64,000 bases of DNA from Salvator merianae (GCA_003586115.2 QVOM02000042.1:76799636-76863635); one strand, 5' to 3'; shown: positions 1 through 15,000, counted from the first letter of the stretch. The notes: generated by a model not told the origin, from the letters alone. A program made the numbers and translations.

Positions 1-47
1 CTCAGTGGATGACTGAAAAGAGCAAAGCGGATGTGATTGGCAAAAAG
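1..47 (+). CDS. WRN: WRN exon 2, 3' part
   Basis: The window starts within this exon. From base 3 the frame reads [15 protein letters not shown], matching the human stretch that begins EWMNVQNKR near the N-terminus. It ends in phase 0 at the donor gtaggg. The start codon should lie roughly 15-20 codons upstream, outside the window. Confidence 0.85.
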
Positions 48-3000
48 GTAGGGAAACTGAATATATATTTCATTGATGTACATGAGAGAATTGCAATTCT
101 GTATGAACTTCCCAGAATATGATCCAAAGGTATATGAGCTGCTATTTTGCAGAAGCCTGGAAGGGTGAGTGCATGTGAAAATATGCGCCACTAGGCTGGA
201 AATATGATAAATAATTTTCTCAGTGACAGTGATGTTTTTTAACAAGGCACTATGATTTATTCTTATGTTAGCGATCATGCTTAACCTGTTTTCTTTTACA
301 TATTTTATAAAGCAGAAGAATAAAGACCATCCTAGTGTTTTGGAAGACGGTCTGCCCTTCTTAGAATTCCAAGGCTCCATTGTATACAGCTATAATTCCA
401 GTGATACTTCCTTACTTTCTGAAGATATTGTGTAAGAGACTGAAAACCTATATTTATACTTGCAGAATTCTACTAATGTTTTAAAATATTTAGTGCATTT
501 TGAAATTGTATCCATACAAACTGTAATTCTTACTTAATTACCGCTGTTTAGGATAGCAAGCAGTACAAAAGATTACAGTAACCTAGTTATAATGGAGCAG
601 TCCTAGGCATTTTTATTTATAGTCTAAGCTTGCACTTTGACATGACACCACTGTGATTTTAGTGTTGTTAACTTTTTGTCCAGAGTATGAGCATGCTGGG
701 CTGTTATGAATATCAGTAATGCTTAGTAGTGTGCATACTTATGTTTGTGCCAAGTCTGAACAAAAGTTATTAGGACAAAATGTAGGAGAGGGTATGGCTG
801 GTGTAGGAGAGTGCAGATAGAAGCTTCTCCTCCAACTGCCCGTTGGTTTGTAGGCTTTGCCTGAAGCCCATGCTGTCTTTGCCAGTCTTCTCTTGATCCA
901 GTGCATGGGGGTATGGCATGGGCTCCAAGGGAAACCTGTGGTCTGGCATGCAGTGAGGGAGGCACTTCTACTTGTGGTCTTCTACATCAGCTGCTACTGT
1001 GTAGACCTAGCCATAATTAAGCTGGGTTGTCTTGAATTTCATAGGTCAGTGGAAGATAAGACACTGAGTAACCCAGGAGCTGTATTATTGTTTGATCACA
1101 TTTTTAGTTCTATGTTGGTTATAATCCTTCTCATTTTTATTCTTTAAAAAATGTTATATACTTTTAAAATCTGTATCTTTCAGTTATGGTTTTCAAACCT
1201 TTTGTAATTTTGTAAGGGGCACGCAGAACTCTTATTACAAAGTGGTTATGGAAATATAGTAAATAAACACGTTGCTTATATTGTGGTCTCCAAAATGATC
1301 TTGGAAAGAGCTTGTACAAGTCTTCTGGAAACTACAGATCTTCTCTGGATTTGTGCTGCTATGCTTTTCTGTCAAGTAGAAAACTGCCTTTCTGCTAGAG
1401 GAAAAGCTCTTTGATAATGGAAGGGCTGTTTGTTCAGTGGGACTCACTATCTAGTGTTTACACTGTAGACAAAGCTGTGTGCAGCTCATGTTATCTAATG
1501 TTGGTGAAGAGCAGAAAACTACTTCCCATTTTGGCAAATGGTATAGTAGTGTTAGCAAATGAGCATACCTTAGAGGTTTTAGGAGTTTTTTTGCCCCCTT
1601 TAATTTTCAAATTCCATGCAGTTTTCCTAAAATGCCGTGGCCAGACTGACCTGGTAGCTTCAGAGAAACCTAATCTGGACCTCTGGGCACAAATTTGCTG
1701 CACACTGTCAGGAGATTTCACTACTTTGGGTTTGGGCTGATCCCAGGATAGGCAGGACTTCGTTCAGCAAGTTATGCCAAGCACAGATGGTTCAGTTGCC
1801 TCTTCTAAGCACTCGGACTGTGAGGGAGATAGAGGCAAAGTCAGAAAAATAAAGGCATTATATTTTCGTAATTTGAAGAATTTCAACAGAACTTAATGGA
1901 ACCATGTTTTATTTTCTTTCATTTTTTTCATCTTGTCTGTTAGGTTCCTGTGTTACGTACAATACTTCTGACTTGTAATTCAGTTGCACTTGCTTTTTGC
2001 AGCCACAATCCTTTGTGTTTACATGAACACATGGAAAGTGTGCATATTGTTGATTTTTATTTGTTTGATTTTGTTCCTCCTGAAGATGCTTAAACTGCTT
2101 ACCTGTCAAACTGCTTTCAGTTTAAAATATAAATTTAAAAAATGGGTTGGTTCTTTAGCACGCAATAAGAAGTAAAAGAGACCCCTTGGATTGTCATTAA
2201 ACTATTAGTTTACCAGGTTATATACCAGAGACCATTGCAGAAGGGTGGATTTAATTAATTAAATTATCTTCGGTCACTTGCTAATTGAAAATACTTCAAT
2301 TATCTGAATATTTTCAATTCATTCTCTGTACTTAAGACTGGAATTTTCTTGCCTAGCTCCTTTGTTAATATATTACAATTAGTGCAGATACAATATTGGC
2401 TTTGAAATGGACATTGGTCTCAAGGACTTTCCCTCCTCTGGTACAAATGTCACCTTCCCTTTGTCATCTTAACTATGGTTATGTGATGCCTACACATCAG
2501 TACCAACCATGGTGGTTAATGAGGTTTTGCAAATTGTGGTCTTGAACTGATTAATTGGGATTTATTTGTCAGTATTAACTCTACACAATCTATAAAGTTG
2601 ATGTAGCTGTAGCATAGAGTGGAAGGAAATTTGTATTTCTGGGAAGGTTTCTGATTGGTTAGCAATGGTTTGTAAAGAGCTAGGATGAGGCTTTCAGAAA
2701 TTTTCAGAAATAGATGCATGGGACTGAAGACTGGTACATTTTTATTTTCCAGTTCAACTTTGCCTGAAGGAGCTGTGCTAGGATTTGACATTGAATGGCC
2801 ACCATGCTATTCTAAAGGAAAGGAAAAGAAAGTTGCCTTAATCCAGCTGTGTGAATCTGAAAAAAAGTGTTACCTGTTTCACATCTCCTCAATGTCAAGT
2901 CAGTACTTATCTTATTTGCTGCAGTCTCTAAGTTGACTCCTTTCTCTTCTATAATTTCTTTTCTTTGGGTCCCTGGATCCAAGGGAAGCAGTGGCAAGAA

Positions 3001-6000
3001 GCAGAAGCCTAACCTGCTGTGAAGGGCAGGTGTGTGTTTATTCTTTCTTGCTACTTTCCTTGGAACTGGAGGCCTTCTAGTTTTGAGGGATGTAGCTGCT
3101 GTGGCAGGCAAGGAATACTACCATGGTTATTTGTTCAGTTCCCCTCTCTGTTTTGAACAACGTTTGCTTCATCTAGAATGCTTTGCTTTTTTCTTGAAGA
3201 TTTTCTTGGGGTTTTTTTGATAGCTGTCTTTTTTTCGCTTGGTTTTGTTATAGTATCAAAGGAAATTGTTTTAGTAGTGGTAATGTTGGCTTCCCTTGTT
3301 CCCACCAGACCTAATGATTCTGTGACCTGACATAAATAACAAAACTCTTGTGTTTGAGTTTTTCCTACCTCTTATGGTGTCAATGCCCATTTACTCCTTG
3401 GCCCCCATTCATTCTTTCTGGGTCTTTCTACACTGCGTGAGACCTAACCGGGGCTTCTCTCTTCCACACTCTGGTGTGGACTAAAGTGGCCATGCCCCCT
3501 GCTAGGTTACTCCATCTGCATTGGATGGAGCATAGCCTAGTCTTAGTGGTGAAAATGGCCGCCTAGACAGGATACTAGTAGACCTTTTTAAAAAGGTCTA
3601 CTGGTGGTCCAGGAGCTGCTGGGATGGAACAGGGAGTCATGCGGAAGTGTGCACACCTCCTTATTCCAGTTTAGCAGGGAGACCCATTTCAGTATTGCAC
3701 CAGATTGTATAGCTGAAATGCATCTTCCTTGGGCTCCAAGGCCAAGAATTTTTGTTCCTGGCAGTCAGAGCCGTTGCAGTAGGCTCTGCAACTTGCACAA
3801 ACTTCAGCACAGGGTGATACTGGAGGAGTCCTGGAACAGCCATCCAGAGTGCCAACAGTCTTGTTCTGGGACACCTGGACTGCTCCACCAGAGAAGCAGT
3901 GCAACCCCTGCAATTGCAACAACAGCATCTGTCTCCTTCTGAACTTTTATCAGAGCCCACCAGGATTTGACCATGGCTGGGGCAGAAGGCTATTACGAGG
4001 TTTGCAGTTGCTTCCTTTTAGATGACCTGGATGAATGTGATCATGAATTATTATTTACGTAACACTTCCAGTTCAAGAATCTTTCATCAGTTTGCTTCAG
4101 AAACTTTAGATTATAGGTAACTTAAATAGATAGAACGTGCAATAAATTTGTTTTATTATATGTATATTTTTAGGTTTTCCTTTGGGGCTCAAAAGACTAT
4201 TGGAAGATGACAATATTAAAAAAGCTGGAGTCGGTATTGAAGGGGATAAATGGAAGCTAATGCGTGATTTTGAAGTGAAATTAGAGGGGCTCGTGGACCT
4301 GGCTGACCTTGCTAATGAAAAGGTAATGGTGCATTTTAAATCCCAACATAAACAGTAAACTATGACTTGGTGCCAAAAGCAAGTTTGTTCTCATGATTAG
4401 TTTCTGTCCCCACTCGCCCCCATTAATGTACATCAAGGCTTACTATGGTTCATGAACTAGTCCAATAATTTTTTATTTTTGAGGCAGATACTTGATAGGT
4501 TATTGGTACGAAATAAACTGTATGATGGATAATATGTATATTGTGTATTTAAAAAAATGCTAAAGTGCTATATTAAAAAGTGAATTGCTGTTCCATATTG
4601 AGAATTTTTAGGGTCAGGGTTGTTACTGTGCCACATCGTCTTCCATTAAGTTTATTGATTTCTTTATTTTCCTGTATAACAAGGATGGATAGCACTCTGT
4701 TCAGAAACCTTATAAAACTTTTCTGAGCAAATATTTGAAGATTTATAGTATTGGAATATACATATAAATTGAATACTGAATAGCTACTGTTTGTGTACAA
4801 ACTATTTCTAAAACTCTGTTATCTTTTTAGCTAAAATGTGAGGAGATATGGAGCCTGAACAATCTTGTGAAACACCTTTTTCACAAACAACTTCTGAAAG
4901 ATGATTTGGTCCGTTGTGGTAACTGGGACCAATTTCCACTTACTACAGAGCAAAAGCTGTATGCTGCTACTGATGCTTATGTATGTATAAAAAGAATGAA
5001 CTAGCTCAAATTTGCAAGCAAAGTTTTAGTTTACTTTGAATGATCTTGGTTCTGTGTTACATTGTTATTTCACTTCCAGACTTGTGACTTCTATGCAGAA
5101 CCTGCTTGTTAACTATAGTTTCTTATTTTAGTTAGACAAGGTGTTGTTGAAATAACTTATGAGAACAACAGATTCTGGTTTTTTTTAAACTCCGTGTCCT
5201 TATATTGCAAAATCTTATTTGAGAGAAGCAAAAAGGGATTGGGTATGGTATCCTGATATTTGTTGGCCTTTACAAAGCCTCAAAAAAGCTAAATTCTTTG
5301 GTGCTGGGAACGTTTGATCTGTATTTCCTGAAGGCTTGCTCAATGGCGGACTCCAGGAGACCAAGATTACGCTTGGCACTTCTCAGATTCCAGCAGAAAA
5401 TGAACCAAGGAATCAAAAAAACTTTTATTTTCTTTTGACTCTTCAGTGACTTCCTTTGCCACTAAGCTGAATTCCTTCAGTCCACATTCTCTCCTCATTA
5501 GCTTCCTCATGGTCCACCACAGTTCTTCCTTTCTACTTTCCACATAGCTTCAGTTCCTCATTAGATGCCTTCCTGGCTCCTCTCACTGCCACAGCCTACC
5601 AGTTGCCTTCTGACTCTTCTGCAACTTTTTCCTTAGTTCATCCCTCCCACCTCTCTTCCTCAGTGGCAATGGATAGGACCGCATAAATTACAAGCAAGCA
5701 TGGAGGAATCTCATGGTGCTAGAAGCACTGAGAGAATTAGTGGTAGAAAGTATACCACCAAAATGGCTCCATGGGCTGTATTATTGATGAATCAAGCCCA
5801 GGTGGAAAACTCACAGCAGGAAGCCGTAAGTGCCAGAGCCTTCCCAAGAAGAGGGAATCTTGTGTCAGGCCTCCTGGCTTAGTTTGGCTGCGTGCCATCT
5901 TCAGAGGAAAAATAGATGCTTACAGGGGCTGTTCTCATTGAGTTCTAGTGTTCCCCAGCAGCTTTGGGAGCCTGCAGCATTTTATTGCTGAGGGGCTCCT

Positions 6001-9000
6001 CAAGAGGCTTCAAGGTAGAAGGCGGCCCATCACTGACCTCACTTGGCCTTTGGGATTTGGCAGTTCCCAGCCCACAATTATCTGATTTCCGGCCTTCAGT
6101 AGGCCAGGGCCTGAGGAGTTGTCTCTCTTAGGATAGCATGACTGCAGGAAGTAAGGAGGGGACTGCAATCTCAGCTGGCATCCCAAAGCTCTAGGAAAAG
6201 AGAAAATTATTCTGGTAGGCATGACACTTAGCCTAGAAAGAAGAAGGCAGGACTGCCTCACTTCCAAGCTACCCACAGTATGATGATTCTTCAGATAACG
6301 AGCCCCTCTCACCTCTCACCCTTGTTGGTTTTCTGTATCACATCTTTTGACTTTTTTCCCTGCACACTTGGGGTTGTGGTAGGAAAGGGTTCAGAAGATT
6401 CCTCCACAGAGGAGATACTGAATCATATGATAATTAACTGCTTAATCTAGATTACTTATCTTGCTTGCACCCTAAAGAACTTTAGTCCTTGAGCGTGTAA
6501 AAGAATGCCACGACATCTGCTCTAGTGACCTACAAGTCAGTCATGGTACTACAAGACTTGCCCCAAAACAGTCCAGGGTTCAATCATTGTCCAAGTGTAC
6601 AGGAGGGCAATAGATAAAGAGTAGGGCATGTCTATTCATGTCAATATCTTGGACCAATGTTACAGGTCCTCACACAACTATTAATTCAAATAGCAAATAC
6701 GACAAGCCTATCTTTTTTAGCCTCCTCTCCCCCCCCCCCCATTTTCAGTCATGGTGGCTGGGGATGATGGGAATTATAGTAAAAAGAACATCTGGAGTAA
6801 AGCTGTTTGGTAAAGGATATGATTGGCTATGAAGAAAGCACTTCTTAGGGCACATCCTTGCTACCTAGAACTTGCTTTCTAAAAGGGGAAGAAATAGCTT
6901 TTGCATTCAGTTTGAAAACTTCTGACTGCTCTTAGTTTCATAAACAGAATTTGGTAGTGGCTTTCTATCAATTTTATATTAGGTACCTTAGAACAGTAGG
7001 ACTTCCTAGCTGTAGACTGGACTGTAGACTCAACTGATTGTAGCCTTCAAATTGAACAGTGACTGTTCAAACAACTTGACTGTTAATAATTAGATCTACA
7101 GAGAACTGTGTACCATATGAGTAAACTACCCATATACCTTTGAGATCTGTGTCAGTTTTATTTACTTTTAATAAAGTATAGTTGCTAAAACTAAAGCAAC
7201 TTAGCTTAAACTGCAACTTAGTAGAATTGATATGTATTTTAATAAGAATCTAGCCTGTCAGCAGCTGTGAGTCACCTTCAAACTCCAAGCAACAAAACAT
7301 GACTCTACTGTTTACATCAGGGGTCCCCAACCACCGGTTCACGGACCAGGACCTGGCCGTTGGGGGGTTTTTGCCGGTCCACGGCACTGCCGCAGACCAG
7401 CACTAAACACTGACAGTGTGCTGTGCTCTGCTCTGCGGCGGCTCAGAGAACATTATGCAGGGCGTGACGGGGCGGGGAAGCGGGCTGCCCTGACGCGACT
7501 CCCAGCAGAGAACATTATGCGGGGTGTACCGGGGTGGGGAAGCGGGCTGGCCTCAGTGATGCGGCTCCTGGCACAACCCCCTCCATAACCCCGCCCCCAT
7601 ATGACCAAAGCCCCGCCCCTGCCCCACCCCCATCCTGCCCTGCCGGGTCATGAAAAAATGGTCTTGCTTGAAGCCGGTCCCTGGTGCAAAAAAGGTTGGG
7701 AATCACTGGTTTACATGGTCCTGACCCTTAAACACAATCTTCTAAACCAGCTAAAGCTCTTCCCTTATCAATTCTCACTTGACTCATCATCCTGAGAACA
7801 TGGTATAACTGGGTTGGTTTAGTATCTTTATTGTATCCTGATTTGTGTAATGTAGATGATAGGTCTTGAAAGATGGGGTCTACTTGTTGACCTCCTCACT
7901 TTAAGGAGGGTCCGTGTGGGTTTTTGTTATTTCCTTTCTACATTGGGTGTTGCAGTAACATTTGCTCTAAATGGAGTGTCTTCAGTTGCATTACCTTTTC
8001 CTGTTTTCTATGTTTCATTACCTAGGCAATGCCTACGATCTTCATTTTACCTGTCTTTGTAATTATTTTGTTATGACTGCTGTTGCTTTTAGTTACCAGT
8101 TTCTGCAGTTCTATTTACCATCTGTTATGCAATCCAAAATTTCAGTGGCAAATTTTGTTTCCCAGAACCCCATACCAGTGTTTGTAGGTACCGTACAACT
8201 TTTTACTGTTTGAGTAGGTGTAACTTTACTTTCTCAGTCATCAATTTTGGAAGTTTCATCCCTAAGATCTATACCTGAACAGAATGTATTGAATAGTCTG
8301 TATTTAATCTTTTTACTTTTATGATTGAAAGAATAGCTCATGGTCTTGATAATGTCTGAGATTCTCTTTTCCCACATCCCATTTTAACTACTATTCATCT
8401 GTTTTTTATATAGTTTTAAATGTATAAGGAATCTTTTTAAATTGCTTTTTTTTTTTTTTTTAAGTTTTAACTGGCCATAAAAGTTTTAGATTTGGAACTA
8501 AAACCTAAATTCAGTATTCTATAAAACATTTTTTTACTCATAAGCTAATAATCAAAGTTTTTTTTTAAAATACAGCTTCAGATTATATTAAAATAAATAT
8601 TAAAAATTAAGGATGTTTTTTCTTTGCCTTTTTATTGTAGGCTGGCTTCCTCATTTACCAGAAACTGATGAAAATATGTAGTGATGAAAGGATTCAGGTT
8701 AATTTGAAAGAAGGTGAGAATCAAAGTAAATCATAAACCAGACGTTCTGCATTGGGCAGTAAAATAGGGCACCTACTGTTGAGTGAGTTCTTGAGAAATT
8801 GAGAGGTTTCTTTCTCACAAAGAAATACACAGCAGAATACAGCCATTTATTAGAACAACAGTTTATGCTGGGAAATGTACAAAATAAGAACAAAATATGG
8901 GAATAATAATATATAAGATATTTAAAAAACCCAAGTCTATCTGCTGAATAGTCTGAATTAAAAACAAGATAGACTGCAGCAAAAATTGATAAAGTTCTTG

Positions 9001-12000
9001 TTGGTACTATGGAGTCATGGATGGCTCCTGGTTGACAGCATGGGCACCTCTGTGCCGTTTTCTTGGCTTGCCATTACCTACTACTGGGAAGAGGCTGGGA
9101 TCGAACTGGCAACCCTCTGCTTTCCAGGCAATTTGTTTTGTTACTGAGATACAGCCCAAAGGTACCACATAGCAAAGCCTTACCTGGGTGTTCTGGAGAA
9201 TGCCTGCTTCATAATCCTTGGATCCATGCCAAGGCTTTTAAATGTAATCAAGAATAGGCCCATCAACAAACTGGCTGTTAATACAAGACCTTTCAGGATA
9301 TGATTTATGAGATTCCTTTGACTGTCATCTGTATTTTGGACCAGTTGCAGCCTCTGTGCAGGCTTTTGGAGTAGCAACATATGGTCTGACGTTATTTTGT
9401 CCTTAAGCTGCAAAATAGTAGTCAAAGGAATCCAGGAGTCAAGATCCTTTGTGCTGTGGTTTTGTAAAAAAACCTTTGTTTACGTTAACCTTTTACAGAT
9501 TCAGCACTACGACCAAGTGAAATAAAGAAAAAACTGGTATCTTTAGCAGAGGAAATGGTGGATGTGGCCAATCGCCTTCCTAGCACTTCTGAAAAATCTG
9601 CAAATTTTCAAAGGTTAGGTGTTGCTCACTTCAATCTCTTGATGGAAGTCAATCATGTGTGTTTCTTTTATAGCTTTACTGTTCAGATCAATTATTGCAT
9701 ATTTCACTATACTTCCAACCCATCCTTGGCCCTATTGTTCTGCTGTGTTTATGGTACCGTGCAGTTTAACTGGATAGAATTTCCACACTTCTTCTATGTT
9801 ATCCATCATAGTTCCTGAAATACCTTGCAGAATGGCAGGAGATTGCCAAAGCTGTCAGATCAAAGAGCAGCAAGCTGTATAGTCAGAATGGTACTGCATC
9901 CTTCAGGTTATCTCTGTGTGCTTAACTGGACAGGAGCTTGTCATTTATGCCGTGAAGACAATCATGTTATTTTCTGCAGTTTCTGCTGCTCCTTGATCTG
10001 AGTTTTATATGTTTGGAAGACTTCGTATTTTGTTACACAAAGTTTATTTTCTCTTTTGGTTGTTGGCATTTAAAGTAAACGTGTCTCATTTTTGCCTTTT
10101 TTTTTTTTCATTTGGTTTTTAAATGTTAATGGTGCAACTGTTCTGTTTTATTGTGAGTTACTTAATCTTTGCCTGTATAGAAGAATGTATAATAAGTGAA
10201 CTGAATCATGGATGTTCCAGGGCATATATACATTTTTTCTTGGATTTTTGACTGGTAGAGGTCACAGTCATCTAGAGCAATTCAAATAATATATCCAGGG
10301 ACCCTTTGAACCTTCTTTTCACCTCTTTGCATAATGACATTTTAAAGAATTGTAATATGCTAGCTTCATACATCAAGCCCACACATAAAACCTATTTTGT
10401 GTTTAACATCTCATTAACAGAGCTGCTGAAATATTGACTCGCGTGTCACAAGACATCAAGGTCTTAAGAAGAGCATTGCTTGTTGAGTCTACTGAGTTGA
10501 ACTATCTTGCAGATCCTGAAACAATACATACTAGTGAAGAAAAACCTGAAAATTCAGACTTGTCTTTCAGGGTCATGTGGAATGACCATGTGAACTATAA
10601 TGCAGTACATGTTCAAAATGAGGCCCTGACCGAAAGCCAAGCAGGCCTCACTGAGAAAAAACAGGTAGATGAAGCTTCAAACAGCGAACCGCAAAAATCT
10701 GCAGAGCGTGAGTGCATAATGTCATTAGACATAACTGAGTATGAACTTAAGATGTTGGAACGTCAGGCAGAGGAAGAGCTGTTAAATGAAGCAGCTTGTG
10801 CATCTGAGGTAAGGCCATATGAAAAGAGAAAATTTATTAAAATAGAAAAGCCAATACTGCCAATACCTTATATTATCCCCAATTTCCTCTGGAACAATTT
10901 TGACTAGTTTGGCAGAGGCTCCAGTGGAGGAGCAAAAGGGTTGAAGTGCCTTTTTTGTATCAGTATTGAAATGCTAGCATCTTATATTCTGTTTTTAGAA
11001 AAATAAAATGCAAGTTTTAAATGTTACAAGATTAGCTATTAAATGCTTATTTCTGTTTTTGGGGATGAAAACTCAAGTATCACTGTTTGGGCTTTTATTG
11101 TGTCATATTCTTTCTATTGTGGGAAGGGTTTCTGAATGCAACTAGTATATTTTAGTAGTTCTACAGCAAATGGCTGCCATCAAATGAGGAGGAAAGTCTG
11201 CCAGATACAAGGAAAATGCAATAGAGTGACATTGGTGGTTGTGGCACCCGACTGGCAGCCATGGTGATCAGTGGCTCATTAAAACAAGGCCATGAGCTCT
11301 GACGGCTCCTGTCTCAACTGCAGATTGATGGACAGACTCAGTGTGCAGATTAATACTGTAAAGATGTGGCAACAATATATGATCAACAGCATTTGTTGGA
11401 AGGCACTGTGGCACACAGTTTAGAGTGGTGAGGGATTGTGATAATGAGCCATTACAAATGAGCAAGAAGGTGGGAAGATGGTAATATGAGTTGTCAGCTA
11501 ACTAGAAAATTTGATGAACCAATGCCTCCCCATTCTCTGGTATTGGCAGAGCTTTTACTGTAATTCTGAAAATTACATTAACCATAGCTAACTTAATGCC
11601 TTTAGAATATGATTTTATCACCTATATACTACAATCTGGTGTTTGAAACATTGTCTGGTTTTTTTTCTTCTAAAAATATTTCATTTGTACCCTTTAGTTT
11701 CTGTGTTTCTGGTTTATTTTGGTGCTGTCCTGAATGTAACATAAGAACATAAGAGCAGCCTTACTGGATTAGGCCACAGCCCATTTAGTCCAGCATCTTG
11801 TTTCACACAGTGGCCCACCAATTGCTTCTGGGCATGCTCAAACAGAAGACAAAGGCAAAACCTTCACCTGCTCTCAACTACGTGCAAATGGCCTTTAGAG
11901 ACATCCTGCCTGTCTCTCCACCCTCGAGGCACTATGTAGGCATCCATTCTAGTAGTCATTGTTACACCTGACCTCCACGAATCTGTCCAGTCTGTTCTTA

Positions 12001-15000
12001 AAGCTATCCAGGCTGTCAGCACCCCTTCTGGTAGTAAATTCCTCAGACCGATAACCCTCTGGATGGAAAAGTACTTCCCGTTGTCGGTCCTAACTCTCCT
12101 ACCCATCAGTTTCATAGAGTGCCTCCAGGTCCTAAAGTTGTGTGATAGAGGAAATAACTTCTTTCTGTCCATCTTTTCCATACCATGCATGATTTTATAT
12201 ACTTCAGTCAGGTCTCTCTTAAACACCGATTTTCAAGGCTGAAGAGTTCAAGACATTGCAGCCTAATTTCCTAAGGAAGGTGTTCCAGCCCCTTGATCAT
12301 TCTGGTTGCCCTTCTCTACACCTTCTCCAGTTCTACAATATCCTTTCTGAGGTGAGGTGACCAGAATTGTACACAATATTCCAAGTGCGATCTCACCATA
12401 AATTTATAACGAGGCACGACAACACTTGCCGACGACACTTGCCGACTTGTTTTCTATTCCCTTCCTAATTACCCCTAACATTAAATTTGGTTTTTTTCAC
12501 CACTGCTGCACACTGGGCTGACCCCTTCATTGAGCTGTCAACCAGAACCCCAAGATCTTTTTCCTGGTCTGTCACAGAAAGTTTGGCCCCCATCAGTTTA
12601 TACGTGTAACTGGGGTTCTTTGCCACAATGTGCATCACTTTGCACTTGCTAAAATTGAAGTGCATTTACCACTTCAGTGCTCAGTCACCCAATGTCAAGA
12701 GATCCCTTTGGAGCTGTTTACAATCACTTTTGGTTTTTACTGCAATTTAGTGTCATCAGCAAACTTTACTAACTCACTATTTACCCCTACTTCTAGATCA
12801 TTTATGAACAAATTAAAAAGCAGGAGTCTTAACACTGAACCTTGCGGGACCCCACTTTTCACCTCTTTCCACTCTGAGTTTCCTCACCACTCTCTGTTTC
12901 CTGTCCTTTAGCCAGTTACCAATCCAGGATAGGTCCTGTCCTCTTATTCAGTGACTGCTGAGTTTGTTCAGGAGCCTTTGATGAGGGACTTTGTAACTCC
13001 AGATAGACATTTCAGAAAATTCAGAATAGACAACTGGGTCACCTTTATCCATATGTTTATTAATATTCTCAAAGAATTCTAACATGTTTGAAAAGCATGA
13101 TTTACCTTTGCAGAAGCTGTGTGGATTTTCTTTCAGCAGTGCTTGTTTTTCTATATGTGTAGTAATTTTATTCTTATTCTTAATTATGGTTCTATCACTT
13201 TATCTGGAGCTGAAGTTAACCCTCTTGGTCTCTAATTTCCTGAATCACACCTGGATCCATTTTTGGAGATCGATATTACAGTTGCTACTCTCCGTTCTTC
13301 AGGCATAGAGTCTCATTTGAGGGAAAGATTATATATTTTGACTAGAAGCTCAGCAATTTCACATTTGAGTCCTTTAAGAAGTTTTGGATAAATGCCATCT
13401 GGTCCTGGTGATTTGTTAGCATTTAGTTTATTAAGACGTGCAAGGGCCTCCTCCCTGGTTACTTCTATCCAGTTTAATTCTTCTGAAAAGATTGACTCAG
13501 CTGCTGGCATATACTCTTTATCTTCCTCAGTAAAAGCAGTGGCAAATAATTCATTTAGCCTTTCTGTAATCTCCCTATCCTCTGTAATTATCCCTTTCAG
13601 TCCATTATCATCTAACAGTCCAACTGCTTTTCTGGCTGGAATCCTACTTTTGAAGAAATTCTTATTATTTTTCTTGATGTTCTTAGCAATGTGCTCCTGA
13701 TCTAGTGCTGCACCCCTCTCATTGTGTCTTTGGTACCTATTGTAAATCTTATTGTGAAATAAGCCTTTCTTTTCCTTCCTTGTTTTCTTTGGTGCTGAAA
13801 TATGAGATTTTATAACTGTTCCTTTCTTCCCAATCTGATTGTCAACAAGCCTTTGAAACAGCTCTTATAATGAGTTCTACTGTATGAAACTCAGCAGTTC
13901 TGTGCTTTATAATCTTGCAGGGGGAGGTTCATGAAGAACACTATTTCCCATTGTCAATATGTAGTGGTGAAGGGAAGAAGTAGACCAGTTAGCCTTGCAG
14001 CTGATTTTTTTTGCATTGAAACAAAGCTGACTGTTTAAAATGTTAATTGGTACTTAAAAGATAGGTTGTTTCAGTTCTTTGCAGCTTCCTGTTTACATTC
14101 ATACATATCTCTCTTTTTCCCTTTAGTAAGTAGGTATCATCTGCAAACTTGACTATTCCACTAGTTAAGCCTAGCTCCAGATCATTTATGAATACACTAA
14201 AAAGTGCTGGTCCTAGGACAGAATCCTAGAGACCCCACTTGTTACATCTATCTGTTACAAGTGTCCATTTGTTCCTACTTTCTGTTTTCCTACTCTCAGC
14301 TATTTTCCTATAATAGGATCTATCCTTGTAGAATTATTTGATGAGGGACTTTATCAAAAGCATTTTGAAAATCTAAGTAGATGATTTCTACTGGATCACT
14401 TCTATCCAAGTGGTTGTGAACATCCTCGAACCCTAGCAGATTAGTTAGACAGGAATTTTCCTTACAGAAGCTATATTACCTATCTTTGAGCAAGGCTTGT
14501 GCCTCCAAATATTTGAAAATTTTATCTTTAATAATGATTTCCATTATTTTCCCCAGAATGAATTTCCTGCATCTCTGTTTGAGTTTTTTAAGCCACCTTC
14601 TCAGCTCTTGGGTGGATGCCATCAGGACCTGATGATTTGTTGATGCTTAATTTGTCAGAAAGTCACCTACCTTGTCATTTCTTGTCACCACTACATTTCT
14701 CAGTTCTTCAGACTCACTTCTTAAGAATAGGAGCTCAGACCCCGTGATTTGCCACAAATTCTCTTTGCATTCCCTATTGTTTTCTTTGTTAGGAGAACCC
14801 TTACCCTTTCTGAAGGATGCTTTTGCCCATAATAATTAATTATGCTAATAATAGCTAAAATCCTAACAAATATGCACACTAATGGGAACAAAGCTGACTG
14901 TGACTGATTAGGAAAGAGATCTTTGAATAATGATAGACATTCATTGAAAGCATGGCCACTGTGTATATTTCTATAAAAAAGGACAATAGCATGTCAGGAA

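Larger units (their letters stand above)
4981..8640 (+). other. Intron 6
   Basis: Holds a hAT-type MITE (7318-7708) and a run of 12 C (6729-6740). The stretch 5340-6310 is moderately GC-rich but not assigned. Confidence 0.8.

Noticed and set aside
2685..2936. Open frame extending exon 4 on both sides
   Set aside because: Only 2753-2898 matches WRN; the flanks are intron with proper splice signals.
7515..7795. Open frames on both strands around the GC-rich hAT element
   Set aside because: They result from the GC-rich, stop-poor core of the MITE; Pro/Gly/Ala-rich with no family match.
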